The translations under genes and the position numbers were made by a program. Of a stretch of DNA of 64,000 nt, positions 8,657-17,253 are shown one piece after another (position 1 is the stretch's first letter; every line of letters starts with the position of its first letter). This DNA comes from Candidatus Zixiibacteriota bacterium (GTDB taxonomy: Bacteria; Zixibacteria; MSB-5A5; SM23-73-2), in the NCBI GenBank assembly GCA_030615745.1, contig JAUWYR010000007.1, positions 5,405-69,404 of the forward strand, written 5' to 3'. The notes under the pieces are model-generated. The model saw only the letters and a program-made list of their open reading frames with translations, was not told where the DNA came from and did no database searches.

Positions 8657-9109
8657 TCATTCAACTGAATCTAAAATTTCTAAAAGCTCCTTGGGACTTT
8701 TTATCTTTAACAGCTTCTCTCTGTTCTCCTCGCTTTTCATAATATACGAAAGTCTTGCCATAACATTCAAATGGGAACCTATTGCATCCTCTGGAGCAGC
8801 TATAAGGAAAAAAAGGTGCACCAGCTTTTTATCCATGGCATCGAAATCAATCCCTTGGTCAGATCTTCCGAAAGAGATCACAATTCCTTTAACCGCCTTA
8901 CTTTTTGCATGGGGAAAAGCAACACCATACCCCACTCCAGTGGTAACAAGTTTTTCCCTTTCCAAAACCGCTTTTAAAAGCTCATTTTTATCCTTTACCA
9001 ATTTGGACTTCGATGCTAAATTCACAAGCTCTTCAATTACCGCATCTTTTTCTTTTGATTTCAACTCAAAAGATATCAGCCCCTCATCACAAAACCTGGA
9101 TAATTTCAT
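8657..9109 (-). CDS. ptsN: PTS IIA-like nitrogen-regulatory protein (PtsN family)
   Basis: This 150-residue single-domain EIIA of the fructose/nitrogen class has the phosphorylatable histidine in FPHAKS (His67). The usual TTGVGYGVAFPH context and an LIAAPED segment are also present. In other bacteria such stand-alone IIA proteins have regulatory roles rather than sugar transport. No other PTS gene is in the window. It lies 21 bases after the small zinc-ribbon gene and in line with accA, so the three are probably cotranscribed. Confidence 0.88.
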   Translation of the reverse strand: MKLSRFCDEGLISFELKSKEKDAVIEELVNLASKSKLVKDKNELLKAVLEREKLVTTGVGYGVAFPHAKSKAVKGIVISFGRSDQGIDFDAMDKKLVHLFFLIAAPEDAIGSHLNVMARLSYIMKSEENREKLLKIKSPKELLEILDSVE

Positions 9110-9130
9110 CTGATTTAACCTCCGTATTTT

Positions 9131-9295
9131 TCAAAACTTTTCAGCTTCATCAATAAGCAAAACTGGTATATCACCATCTATCCTGTACTTCAATCTGCAG
9201 TTATTGCACAAAAGCTTTTGTTCCTTTCTATCATACTCTAACTTTTTTTTACATTTAGGACAAGCTAAAAGTTCAAGTAATTCCGAATCGAGCAT
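9131..9295 (-). CDS. Trm112-like zinc-ribbon protein
   Basis: This is a small 54-residue frame starting MLDSELLELLACPKCKKKLE. It has four zinc-ribbon cysteines, CPKC at 12-15 and CNNC at 30-33, and ends GDIPVLLIDEAEKF. This is the Trm112/YcaR pattern: ACPxCK near the N-terminus and a RIxDGIPVLLxxEA-type end. Trm112 homologues activate methyltransferases in eukaryotes and archaea; the bacterial role is less certain. It lies between accA (18 bases) and the PtsN-like gene. Confidence 0.88.
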   Translation of the reverse strand: MLDSELLELLACPKCKKKLEYDRKEQKLLCNNCRLKYRIDGDIPVLLIDEAEKF

Positions 9296-9313
9296 TTTTT
9301 CTCTTTTCGTTCG

Positions 9314-10276
9314 TTATATTTCCTCAATAAATTGCCCCATTTTCCTGAATTTCTCAATTCTTTTTTCAAGAAGTTGTTCTTTGGAAAGTCCTTTCAACTC
9401 CTTCAATGCAAATAGTATCTCCTCTTTTAAAATTTGAGCTTGCTTAAGGTAGTCTCTATGAGCCCCACCCAAAGGTTCTGGGATGATTTTATCGATCACT
9501 CCTATCTCCAGCAGGTGCGGTGCGGTGAGTTTTAAAGCCTCTGCTGCCTGAGGAGATTTAGAGACATCTCTCCACAAAATAGATGCGCACCCCTCTGGTG
9601 AGATCACCGAGTACCAGGAGTTCTCGAGCATAAAAATCTTATCACCAACTCCAATCCCCAAAGCGCCCCCACTTGCTCCCTCGCCCACAATATTTATTAT
9701 AATAGGAACTGGAATACGAGACATCTCCTTCAGATTTTTTGCGATAGCTTCAGCCTGTCCCCTTTCCTCTGCCCCTATTCCTGGATAGGCTCCTGGGGTA
9801 TCGATCAAGATAATTATAGCCTTATCAAACTTAGCAGAAAGCAACATCAAGCGCAATGCTTTACGGTATCCCTCAGGATGCATCATCCCGAAGTTGCGAA
9901 AAAGCTTTTGTTTTGTATCCTTTCCTTTCTCTTGACCAATAATCACAACAGGTTCCCCATCCAGCTTAGCAAAGCCTCCCACAACAGCTTTATCATCAGC
10001 AAAAGCTCTATCACCGTGAAGCTCAACAAAATCTGTGGTCATCAAATTTATATAATCTAAAGAATGGGGTCTTTGAGGATGGCGCGCTAACTGCACTCTC
10101 TGCCAAGGAGAAAGATTGGAATAGACATCTTTTTGAAGTTTTTTTAGCGTCTCCTCTAAAGCCTCTATCTCCCGAGAGATCTCAACATTCTTATCTTTCG
10201 CAAAATCCTTCATATCCTTTATTTTTCTCTCGAGCTCTATAACAGGTCGCTCGAAATCTAAGAATTGCCCATTCAT
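9314..10276 (-). CDS. accA: Acetyl-CoA carboxylase carboxyltransferase subunit alpha
   Basis: AccA forms, with AccD, the carboxyltransferase that makes malonyl-CoA for fatty acid synthesis. The 320-residue length is standard. The N-terminal coiled coil (LDFERPVIELERKIKDMK) is followed by WQRVQLARHPQRPHSLDYI. The crotonase-like core has IGQEKGKDTKQKLFRNFGMMHPEGYRKALR (in pieces), DTPGAYPGIGAEERGQAEAIA and GEGASGGALGIGVGD. The accD partner is not in the window. Two tandem copies of a TCTCTTGATCTTCGA repeat lie directly upstream in the leader. Confidence 0.97.
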   Translation of the reverse strand: MNGQFLDFERPVIELERKIKDMKDFAKDKNVEISREIEALEETLKKLQKDVYSNLSPWQRVQLARHPQRPHSLDYINLMTTDFVELHGDRAFADDKAVVGGFAKLDGEPVVIIGQEKGKDTKQKLFRNFGMMHPEGYRKALRLMLLSAKFDKAIIILIDTPGAYPGIGAEERGQAEAIAKNLKEMSRIPVPIIINIVGEGASGGALGIGVGDKIFMLENSWYSVISPEGCASILWRDVSKSPQAAEALKLTAPHLLEIGVIDKIIPEPLGGAHRDYLKQAQILKEEILFALKELKGLSKEQLLEKRIEKFRKMGQFIEEI

Positions 10277-10280
10277 ATTC

Positions 10281-10327
10281 TATCTCTTGATCTTCGATCT
10301 CTTGATCTTCGATGAATCCTTAGGATT
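10281..10327. repeat. Tandem TCTCTTGATCTTCGA repeat upstream of accA
   Basis: Two tandem units, TATCTCTTGATCTTCGA followed by TCTCTTGATCTTCGATGAATCCTTAGGAT, end 5 bases from the accA start. The second unit matches the copy inside murG (30338-30370) at 27 of 28 positions by eye. In the accA transcript it forms the leader and may influence initiation. Confidence 0.8.
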
Positions 10328-10331
10328 TTAA

Positions 10332-11210
10332 TCAACGCAATTTATAAATGATAAACCCTAAACTCACAAAAATCAAGCGCACAATAATCCCAGAAAAGAC
10401 CAAAAACTTTAAAAAAGAATTAGCACGAAAATGCTTACGATAAAAATAATACATACTCCGATGATGCTCCAACTGCATCTTGAGCCTATTTTGAGAGGTG
10501 CTTTTTCCTAAATAATGAACGAAGGTAACAAAAGGAAAATAAAACACTTTCCATCCCTTTTTTTTAGCCCGGTAGCACAAATCGACATCCTCAACGTACA
10601 TAAAATAGTTTTCATCCAGAAGTCCAATTTTGTCCAACATCTCCTTTTTGGCTAAAAGACAGGAGCCTGAAACCCAATCGACCTCCGCAGGTCTAAAGTG
10701 ATCCAGATCTTTCAATAAGTATCTTTTCGACAATGGATTCCCAGGAAAAAGGCGGTTCAATATCGAATGACTCGATGAGATCGAAGTAGAAAGGGAGGGA
10801 AAAGTCCTTGCTGAATACAATAACTTACCTTCTTTGTCTATCATCTTACATCCTAAAATCCCAACATTTTCGTTTTTCTCCATAAAAACACATGCTTTTT
10901 CAAATCCTTTTTCTGGAAACACTGTGTCGGGATTTAAAAGCAAAATATAATCCCCTTTAGCTTTTTTTATCCCCTGATTACAAGCTTTAGTAAAACCTAA
11001 GTTTTTCTGGTTAGAAAAAAGGCTCACCTCTGGGAATTTGTTTTTAACCATTTCGAAAGAATTATCTTTTGAGTGATTATCCACAACAAAAATCTCCGAA
11101 ACAACATCTTCATAATCTTTTGATTTTAAAATCGATTCCAAACATCTTATAAGATATTCCCTAACATTGTAGCTAACAATTATAATAGAAAGCTTTTTTT
11201 TAACACTCAT
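10332..11210 (-). CDS. Glycosyltransferase family 2 (rhamnosyltransferase-like)
   Basis: This 292-residue GT-A fold protein has the GT2 start KLSIIIVSYNVREYLIRCLES, FVVDNHSKDN and LLLNPDTVFPE. These are followed by VSGSCLLAKKEMLDKIGLLDE and EDVDLCYRAKKKGWKVFY. The overall pattern is that of WbbL-like rhamnosyl/galactofuranosyl transferases. A hydrophobic segment lies at the C-terminus (about 267-286). It overlaps the preceding gene by 4 bases and is the last gene of the glycan operon. The sugar and acceptor cannot be told from sequence. Confidence 0.88.
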   Translation of the reverse strand: MSVKKKLSIIIVSYNVREYLIRCLESILKSKDYEDVVSEIFVVDNHSKDNSFEMVKNKFPEVSLFSNQKNLGFTKACNQGIKKAKGDYILLLNPDTVFPEKGFEKACVFMEKNENVGILGCKMIDKEGKLLYSARTFPSLSTSISSSHSILNRLFPGNPLSKRYLLKDLDHFRPAEVDWVSGSCLLAKKEMLDKIGLLDENYFMYVEDVDLCYRAKKKGWKVFYFPFVTFVHYLGKSTSQNRLKMQLEHHRSMYYFYRKHFRANSFLKFLVFSGIIVRLIFVSLGFIIYKLR

Positions 11211-11923
11211 AATCTACCCAAAATGCTTAAAAGCCTGAGCTTCCAGACCATCCAAACAGCTTCCCGGACAATCTTTTTGGACATCTTGGATCTTCCTTCT
11301 CTTCTGTCCTCAAATACGATCGGGATCTCCTTAATTTTAAAACCCTTTTTCCAGGCTCTGAGACTCACCTCTATCTGAAAAGAGTAACCTTCGGATTTAA
11401 CTTTATCCAAATCCACACTTTCTAGGACCTTCCTTCTAAAACACTTGAAACCTCCAGTGGCGTCTTTAACTGGCAACCCAGTCACCAAACGAGTATAGAC
11501 ATTAGCATAATAGGATAACAAAAGCCTGGACATAGGCCAGTTTATCACGTTAACTCCGGAGATATATCTTGATCCCAAGACCAGATCAGCTTCTTTTATC
11601 GCCTCCAAAAAAGATGGAATACATTTGGGATCATGGGAGAAATCAGCATCCATCTCGAATATATAGTCATATCCATTCTCTATTGCATATCTGAATCCGG
11701 CTTTATAAGCAGTGCCCAATCCAGATTTTTTCTCACGATGTATCACAAAAATTTTTGAGTTTTTTTCAGCCATCTTATCTGCTAACTCTCCGGTTCCATC
11801 AGGGGAGTTATCATCCACTATTAAAACATCAATCGATTGATCCTTATCTAAAATCTCAGGAACAATCCTTTCTATATTCTCACTTTCGTTGTAGGTTGGT
11901 ATGATAACTAAGGTTTTCATCAT
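11207..11923 (-). CDS. Polyprenyl-phosphate mannosyl/glucosyl transferase (DPM1-like)
   Basis: This 238-residue GT2 protein of the dolichyl-phosphate mannose synthase type has VIIPTYNESENIERIV, VDDNSPDGTG, EMDADFSHDPKCIP and LVLGSRYISG. There is also a C-terminal DRREGRSKMS segment. It has no C-terminal membrane domain, as in soluble DPM1-type enzymes. Such enzymes charge a polyprenyl phosphate with a hexose for use outside the membrane. The adjacent YfhO-like membrane protein (overlap 4 bases) is a plausible user of that donor. Confidence 0.88.
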   Translation of the reverse strand: MMKTLVIIPTYNESENIERIVPEILDKDQSIDVLIVDDNSPDGTGELADKMAEKNSKIFVIHREKKSGLGTAYKAGFRYAIENGYDYIFEMDADFSHDPKCIPSFLEAIKEADLVLGSRYISGVNVINWPMSRLLLSYYANVYTRLVTGLPVKDATGGFKCFRRKVLESVDLDKVKSEGYSFQIEVSLRAWKKGFKIKEIPIVFEDRREGRSKMSKKIVREAVWMVWKLRLLSILGRL

Positions 11924-14346
11924 CTCCCCCTTAGAATTTTCCGATACAAAGGCTTTTTTAAAAAGCTAAAAAACAATCCAAAAAATATGAAAAGGAGGCT
12001 GATACCACTAACCCTTTTCGCAATTTTGTAGGACGGTGAGTCGAAAATAAATTTTACTTGATGACTCCCTTTATCTAAAAATACCGCTCTGAAGGTGTAG
12101 TTAGCCCGGTAGATTTGAGTCTTTTTTCCATCCACATAAGCTTTCCAAGCAGGATAATAATTTTCGCTTAAGAAAAGGAAGCCATCCTGTTGCATTTCCA
12201 CATCCACTTTAAAACTGTTTATTCTGTAGTCATACACCTTAGCTGGCATAGGTTGGTTTGATGAAATCTTCGTGGTATCGGGTGAGATATTTGCAGATGC
12301 ATGGGCTAAGAAGATTTTCTGCCGAATGTCAAATTGCGGGTTTTTCAACTCTAAAAGGATTTTTTTTTCGTCTTTCTCCACCTCCCAAGAATATACCGGA
12401 AATGCCCTGGGAAGATAATTAAGATTCTGATACACATATATTCCTTCGGCTTCAAAAACCTGTTTGATCCAGGGAGTATTTAGCTGCGAAGGGCTAAGGA
12501 GGTATTTGACATTTAGCAGGTTCATGAAATTTGGATGGGTTAGATTGGGATTTTGTAGATGGCGCCCGACGAACTCATCATAGATGCGCAAATGATTGCC
12601 GTGCATAGCAGTAAGTGAGACCTCCTCAATCCCATACAGGGCCAAGTAGTTATCCGGGTAGCTTTTCGGAAGCATGAAAACCCGGAAAGGCTCCTCCTTC
12701 TGTCTCTCCTGGAGAAAATCGACCACCGAAGATTTTCGGTAGTATTGGTCGGGATCGACAACGATGATGAAACGGGAGTCAAAACGAAAAAGATCAACTA
12801 AAGCTATAACTGCTAAAGCTCCCACAAACAGACCTTCCTTTAAAGCTCCTTTTAAATGGAGATGTAAGACGCCGTACCCCAGCCATAGAAGAAAAGTGGA
12901 GATCCACAATCCACCGATGATCCTGGGAATATTTTGCTCTAAAGCGGCTTTTTTTGCCGGTTTAATTCCACTGTAAAGTATGGCAATCCAGCCATCGAAG
13001 AATGACTTGCCTAACAGACTTATCACAATTGCAAGACCGGAATAAGCTATCACAAAAATGAAAGCTATCTTAAGAAATTTATCTGCCTGCACTTTGTCAT
13101 CTTTTAATTTAAAGTAGTTTTCTAAACCCAACATGGCGATGGTTACTGTGGAGAAACAGAACAGAAAATTTATCATGCTGGGTCCCCGGAAGTTTTGAAC
13201 TCCGGGAACTAAATGATAGAAGATCCTAAAAAACGGAGTCGTCCCCCCCAGAGCGTAGATAAAGGCTAACCCACCTAACCCTATGAAAAACCAGATCAAG
13301 CGGCTGCGTCGATAAATGATGGTCACCATAGCCAAGAAAAAGGCAAGAAGTCCAATATACTCACTGTTCAGTTTGAAAGGATTCCGCCCCCAGTAGAAAT
13401 TTCCCTGGGTGTGAACGTTGTCTCCACAAAATTCCGGAACGATCTCCGAAGCTAATTCCTCTAAATGCATAGACCAGGAGGTAGCATACTCATACCCACC
13501 CCTATCCTCTGTGTGCATGGTGCGCATAGAATGGGTCTTAAGATAAAGATAAGGAGAGAGCAGTTGAATCATGGAGATGGAGAGGCCCAGGATGATGGAA
13601 ATCACAAAATATGCTATATACTTAAGTATCTTTCTATTCCCTTTTCGGTAAATGTTCCAAATCTGGAACAAAAAGAACAAGCCCAATCCCCAGCAGGCAA
13701 AATAGGCCATCTGCATATGGGCAGAAAGGATAAGCAGGGCGAAGGCCAAACTGAAAAGGAGAAAGTGAAACAGTCGCCCACTTTTGCAAGCCCGATTAAG
13801 GATCAAAAAAGCCAAAGGCGTAAGCGCCATGACAAACATCTTGCCGTCATGACCCGGGTAAACCAAAGAAACCAGGCAGGGGGAAAACATATAAAGCAAC
13901 CCACCTAAGAAGGAGATCCCCTTTCTCAGGTTTAAACCCCTTAAAAAGTAAAACATGAATAGCCCCGCCAGAAAGACGTGAAGAACCAGCTTCAGGCTCA
14001 TGACGTAGGTGACCGAAAGAAGAAGTTTTAAGATCGATGTGGGGTAGAATATGTCGCCATGCATGCCGTCCACAAAAGGCATCCCTCCATGAATATAAGG
14101 GTCCCAAAGAGGGATGGTGTGATAAGTCTCCCAGAAATTTTTATAGAAGGTATCCCAGAAGACCCTGGAACTCATGGCATCGGTGCCATAAAGCATCTGA
14201 TCGGAGAACACAAAATCTCTGAATAGGATAATTGTCGAAACGAAAAGCAGTGCAATTATAAGAGTTGTCTGGAGACGAAGATGTTTTTTCCAGAATGACT
14301 TTGCCTTTCTTTTATTAACCTTTTTTTGATGTTTTCCCTTGGTCAT
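11920..14346 (-). CDS. YfhO-like polytopic membrane protein
   Basis: This 808-residue protein has a short basic N-terminus, about 12-14 transmembrane segments and a large extracytoplasmic region near residues 525-780. The last hydrophobic segment is near residues 780-800. The layout and motifs such as YLALYGIEEVSL, NLLNVKYLLSPSQLNTPW and a final ENYYPAWKAYVDGKKTQIYRAN (in pieces) match the YfhO family. In Gram-positive bacteria that family takes part in glycosylating cell-wall polymers or lipoteichoic acid. Neighbouring DPM1-like and GT2 genes suggest a GT-C type transfer from a polyprenyl-phosphate sugar; that role is inferred. Confidence 0.8.
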   Translation of the reverse strand: MTKGKHQKKVNKRKAKSFWKKHLRLQTTLIIALLFVSTIILFRDFVFSDQMLYGTDAMSSRVFWDTFYKNFWETYHTIPLWDPYIHGGMPFVDGMHGDIFYPTSILKLLLSVTYVMSLKLVLHVFLAGLFMFYFLRGLNLRKGISFLGGLLYMFSPCLVSLVYPGHDGKMFVMALTPLAFLILNRACKSGRLFHFLLFSLAFALLILSAHMQMAYFACWGLGLFFLFQIWNIYRKGNRKILKYIAYFVISIILGLSISMIQLLSPYLYLKTHSMRTMHTEDRGGYEYATSWSMHLEELASEIVPEFCGDNVHTQGNFYWGRNPFKLNSEYIGLLAFFLAMVTIIYRRSRLIWFFIGLGGLAFIYALGGTTPFFRIFYHLVPGVQNFRGPSMINFLFCFSTVTIAMLGLENYFKLKDDKVQADKFLKIAFIFVIAYSGLAIVISLLGKSFFDGWIAILYSGIKPAKKAALEQNIPRIIGGLWISTFLLWLGYGVLHLHLKGALKEGLFVGALAVIALVDLFRFDSRFIIVVDPDQYYRKSSVVDFLQERQKEEPFRVFMLPKSYPDNYLALYGIEEVSLTAMHGNHLRIYDEFVGRHLQNPNLTHPNFMNLLNVKYLLSPSQLNTPWIKQVFEAEGIYVYQNLNYLPRAFPVYSWEVEKDEKKILLELKNPQFDIRQKIFLAHASANISPDTTKISSNQPMPAKVYDYRINSFKVDVEMQQDGFLFLSENYYPAWKAYVDGKKTQIYRANYTFRAVFLDKGSHQVKFIFDSPSYKIAKRVSGISLLFIFFGLFFSFLKKPLYRKILRGR

Positions 14347-15075
14347 TTATCCTTGCTTTCTTTTTTGGGCTACACATATATACCCTAAAGCAAAAATCTT
14401 TTCCTTATCAAAAACTTTATCTAACAAATAGCAAGGTTTCACGCAAAACCACTTATTAATGAAAAAGACAATCTTTTTTATTATCGGAATATGCCAGAAC
14501 AAACAGACGAAAATTGTTGAGAACTGATGTCCTAAGAAGCTAAAAATCCCCCCTTGTAACGTAATCTCTAAAACTTCAAAACCTGCATTTTCTAATAGAG
14601 ACCTGAGACCGTATTTTGTATATCTGAAAAAACCATTAGGTTCTTCGTGCAAGCGGGCAAGGTGCGGGACTGAAAGTATTAACATTCCACCTTTTTTTAA
14701 TATTCTATTGATTTCCGCAATCGCCTGGAAGGGATTTTGCACGTGTTCTAAAACTTCAAAGCACACAGCAGAGTCATAACTATTATTACTTATCATATCC
14801 ATATTCTGAATGTCACCCACAAAATTGACTTCCGCTACACGCCTCTCTATGTCAAAAGTATCATATTGAGTAACTTTATTCAGAATAAGCTCTTTGTATG
14901 GCATATCTCCGCAACCAATATCTATAAGTTTCCCGCAAGCGTATGCAAGAATAGCTGGCACTTTTACTTGGTAATCACCATAAGTCGCCGGTGAAAAGAA
15001 CCTCCGTTGTTTAGCGTTTCTTAGTTCTTTATTCACCCTTAACCTATTCCTCTTCAATAGCTTTTCTTTGGTCAT
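14347..15075 (-). CDS. Class I SAM-dependent methyltransferase
   Basis: This 242-residue protein has motif I LIDIGCGDMPYKELI (about 51-65), VCFEVLEHVQNPFQAIAEINRILKKGG (in pieces, about 107-133) and a following VPHLARLHEEPNGFFRYTKYGL. These indicate a small-molecule or glycan methyltransferase of the Methyltransf_11 kind. It abuts the YfhO-like gene with no gap. Its target is unknown; the context suggests a glycan or lipid-linked sugar. Confidence 0.85.
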   Translation of the reverse strand: MTKEKLLKRNRLRVNKELRNAKQRRFFSPATYGDYQVKVPAILAYACGKLIDIGCGDMPYKELILNKVTQYDTFDIERRVAEVNFVGDIQNMDMISNNSYDSAVCFEVLEHVQNPFQAIAEINRILKKGGMLILSVPHLARLHEEPNGFFRYTKYGLRSLLENAGFEVLEITLQGGIFSFLGHQFSTIFVCLFWHIPIIKKIVFFINKWFCVKPCYLLDKVFDKEKIFALGYICVAQKRKQG

Positions 15076-15139
15076 CTTTTCCTTAACTCAAAACCTATGT
15101 TTGTCTAATCTTACTAACCTGACATATAGAATCTTCAGT

Positions 15140-16024
15140 CTAAAGCCGAAATGATACAGCTAATCCCAAGATTTCCGCCGTTGTCATCCACAGGCGAGAA
15201 AGCAAAGCGATTAAGGTAGCTACCGGCAAGGGAAAATAGTTTGACAGATATATAACCAAAAGTCCCTCCCTCACCCCCAACCCTCCCGGAACAAAAACAC
15301 TCAAGAAACCAACGATGTAGGAAAAGACAAAAGTCGAACCTATAAACGGTGCGAGGTTCCAGGAATAGGGGGTCAAAGATCTGATAAAAATGTTGAAAGC
15401 TACTCCGTAAACACACCAGCTCAGCATGAAAAACAAGGTAAAAGCCAGATTATGTCGAAAACTTAAATTGATCTTAAGTTGCTCCTTTTTCAAAATTTTT
15501 AAAAAAAAATTGAGTAATTTTTCTATCCAAGAAGGATGAAGTATAATAAGTAGGATCAAACCTAAAACGAGATAGAAGGGGGTAGGGAGATGACCAAACA
15601 ATCTTTTCCCAGATAGTAAAACCACCAAGATCAATCCACCCACAATATTAAAGGCTTGATTTAGTATTGCTGAGGTGAAAGTAGCACTCTTGGGAATTCC
15701 CTCTTTCTCGCAAAGATAAACCATGCCCATTATAGACCAGACCTTTCCAGGAACATATTTTCCCATACTGGAATAAAACCAGATTTTAAATGCTTTTTTA
15801 AACCCTAAGGTATAGCCTAATCCAGAAAGGAGTTTCCTCCAAATCTGAATTAAAAAAACAAAATTAAATATAACTAACAAAATGGATACAGTCAATAGCT
15901 CGTATCGAAATTGCCACTGATATTGTGATACCAAACTCCAATTCTTATATATATATCTTATAAAGAAAAAAAGAATCGCTGCCACTATTATCATCTTGAT
16001 ATGATACCCTTTATTTTTAAACAT
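15140..16024 (-). CDS. Lysylphosphatidylglycerol synthase TM/UPF0104 flippase-like protein
   Basis: This 294-residue membrane protein has about eight hydrophobic segments. Family motifs are WFYSSMGKYVPGKVWSIMGM near residue 87 and FVPGGLGVREGLLVIYL near residue 243. They match the AglD/YbhN (UPF0104) membrane family often found in glycan clusters, where a role in moving or modifying lipid-linked sugars is suspected. It lies between a methyltransferase and a GT4 gene in the same operon. Confidence 0.82.
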   Translation of the reverse strand: MFKNKGYHIKMIIVAAILFFFIRYIYKNWSLVSQYQWQFRYELLTVSILLVIFNFVFLIQIWRKLLSGLGYTLGFKKAFKIWFYSSMGKYVPGKVWSIMGMVYLCEKEGIPKSATFTSAILNQAFNIVGGLILVVLLSGKRLFGHLPTPFYLVLGLILLIILHPSWIEKLLNFFLKILKKEQLKINLSFRHNLAFTLFFMLSWCVYGVAFNIFIRSLTPYSWNLAPFIGSTFVFSYIVGFLSVFVPGGLGVREGLLVIYLSNYFPLPVATLIALLSRLWMTTAEILGLAVSFRL

Positions 16025-16043
16025 GACTTATTAGGAAAATTAT

Positions 16044-17237
16044 CTAAATAGATTCATAAATAGCTTTAAGCTTTTTGGAAATTGATCGGGGGGTGAAGTT
16101 TTCATGAACAAAGGTATAACCCTCCTCAGATACTTTCTTCCTTAGCACTTCATCCTCAAAATATCTCTTCAAAGCTTTGGCTAAGGCTTCTGGATCTTTC
16201 TCTGGAACCAAAAGACCTGTTTTCTCATGAAGAACAACATCTACGATTCCACCTGATTGGGTTCCTATCACCGGAGCTTTACATGACATTGCCTCCATCA
16301 AAACCATGCCTAAACCTTCAGCTTCCATCTTCCAATCAGTTACCGAGGGGAGAACAAACACCTGGCTTCTATTATAGAAAAAAATAAGATCTTTCTGCGG
16401 TATGTTGTGCAGGATTTCTATCACATTCTCCAGACCTAAATCCTTTATCATCCGCCTTATCTTTCCCTCCTCTGGTCCACTACCAATGATGGTAAGTTTA
16501 AAGTTGACATTCTCATTCTTCAATATACCGCAAGCCCCTATCAGATACTCATATCCTTTCCTTTCAATCAATCGTCCAATACTCAGAATGTGTCCCATTT
16601 CAGTCTGTTTGTCTTCCAGAGGATAGAATTTTTTGTCATCGAAAGGCATAGGAAACGTCCAAATCCTTTCCTTTGCTATTCCCAGCTGAGAAGAAAGCAA
16701 ATCTTTCAGATAAGTGGAAATAGCTGTTACGGCCACAACCTTTTTGAAAATTAATCTTGCCATAGGCAAAGCCCAGCGAAATTTTCTCAAGATGAAAATA
16801 TCTGATCCGTGGGTAGTCAGAATCAAAGATATGGGATTGGTTAGAGAAAGTAAATGCCCTACAACCCCTGCGGGTATCCACCAGTGACAGTGGAGAATTC
16901 GTATCTTTTCCTTTTTTATAATCTTTAAAGCATTAAAATAGAATGATAAAAGAAAAAACAAAAAGACAAATTTGCTGAAGAAACTACGAAACACCTGCTC
17001 ATGCATATCACCTCGGTAAGCCAGAGTCTCAAACTGAGGGAGCTGGTAACGGAATCTATAAACCCTCAATCCATCTATAATCTCTTTAAGGGGCAAACCC
17101 TTCTGATGAGGAGCTAACACGTAGATCTCAAAATCATCTGCCAGCTCTTTCATCAAAGTGAAGATAAACTGACCCGCAGAATCCTCACGATAACGGATGA
17201 AATTATGAGTTAGAACCAAAACTTTCTTGGAGTGCAT
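16044..17237 (-). CDS. Glycosyltransferase family 4
   Basis: This 397-residue GT-B protein has the N-terminal LVLTHNFIRYREDSAGQFI, TTHGSDIFIL and a C-terminal half with LSIGRLIERKGYEYLI. The donor-site EX7E region reads EGLGMVLMEAMSCKAPVIGTQSGG. This is a retaining GT4 (PimA/WcaL-like) that uses a nucleotide sugar. It lies 16 bases after the upstream GT2 gene. The sugar and acceptor are unknown. Confidence 0.9.
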   Translation of the reverse strand: MHSKKVLVLTHNFIRYREDSAGQFIFTLMKELADDFEIYVLAPHQKGLPLKEIIDGLRVYRFRYQLPQFETLAYRGDMHEQVFRSFFSKFVFLFFLLSFYFNALKIIKKEKIRILHCHWWIPAGVVGHLLSLTNPISLILTTHGSDIFILRKFRWALPMARLIFKKVVAVTAISTYLKDLLSSQLGIAKERIWTFPMPFDDKKFYPLEDKQTEMGHILSIGRLIERKGYEYLIGACGILKNENVNFKLTIIGSGPEEGKIRRMIKDLGLENVIEILHNIPQKDLIFFYNRSQVFVLPSVTDWKMEAEGLGMVLMEAMSCKAPVIGTQSGGIVDVVLHEKTGLLVPEKDPEALAKALKRYFEDEVLRKKVSEEGYTFVHENFTPRSISKKLKAIYESI

Positions 17238-17253
17238 ATTTTAAAAGTATAGC

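Noticed and set aside
10281-10327. Possible CRISPR remnant
   Set aside because: The units are direct tandem copies without spacers, and there are no cas genes in the window.
13465-13908. 147-residue plus-strand open frame inside the YfhO-like gene
   Set aside because: Antisense to a real gene; its composition is that of a mirrored membrane-protein sequence.
15135-15416. 93-residue open frame overlapping the flippase-like gene
   Set aside because: It is an alternative frame of a clear membrane protein gene and has no independent support.
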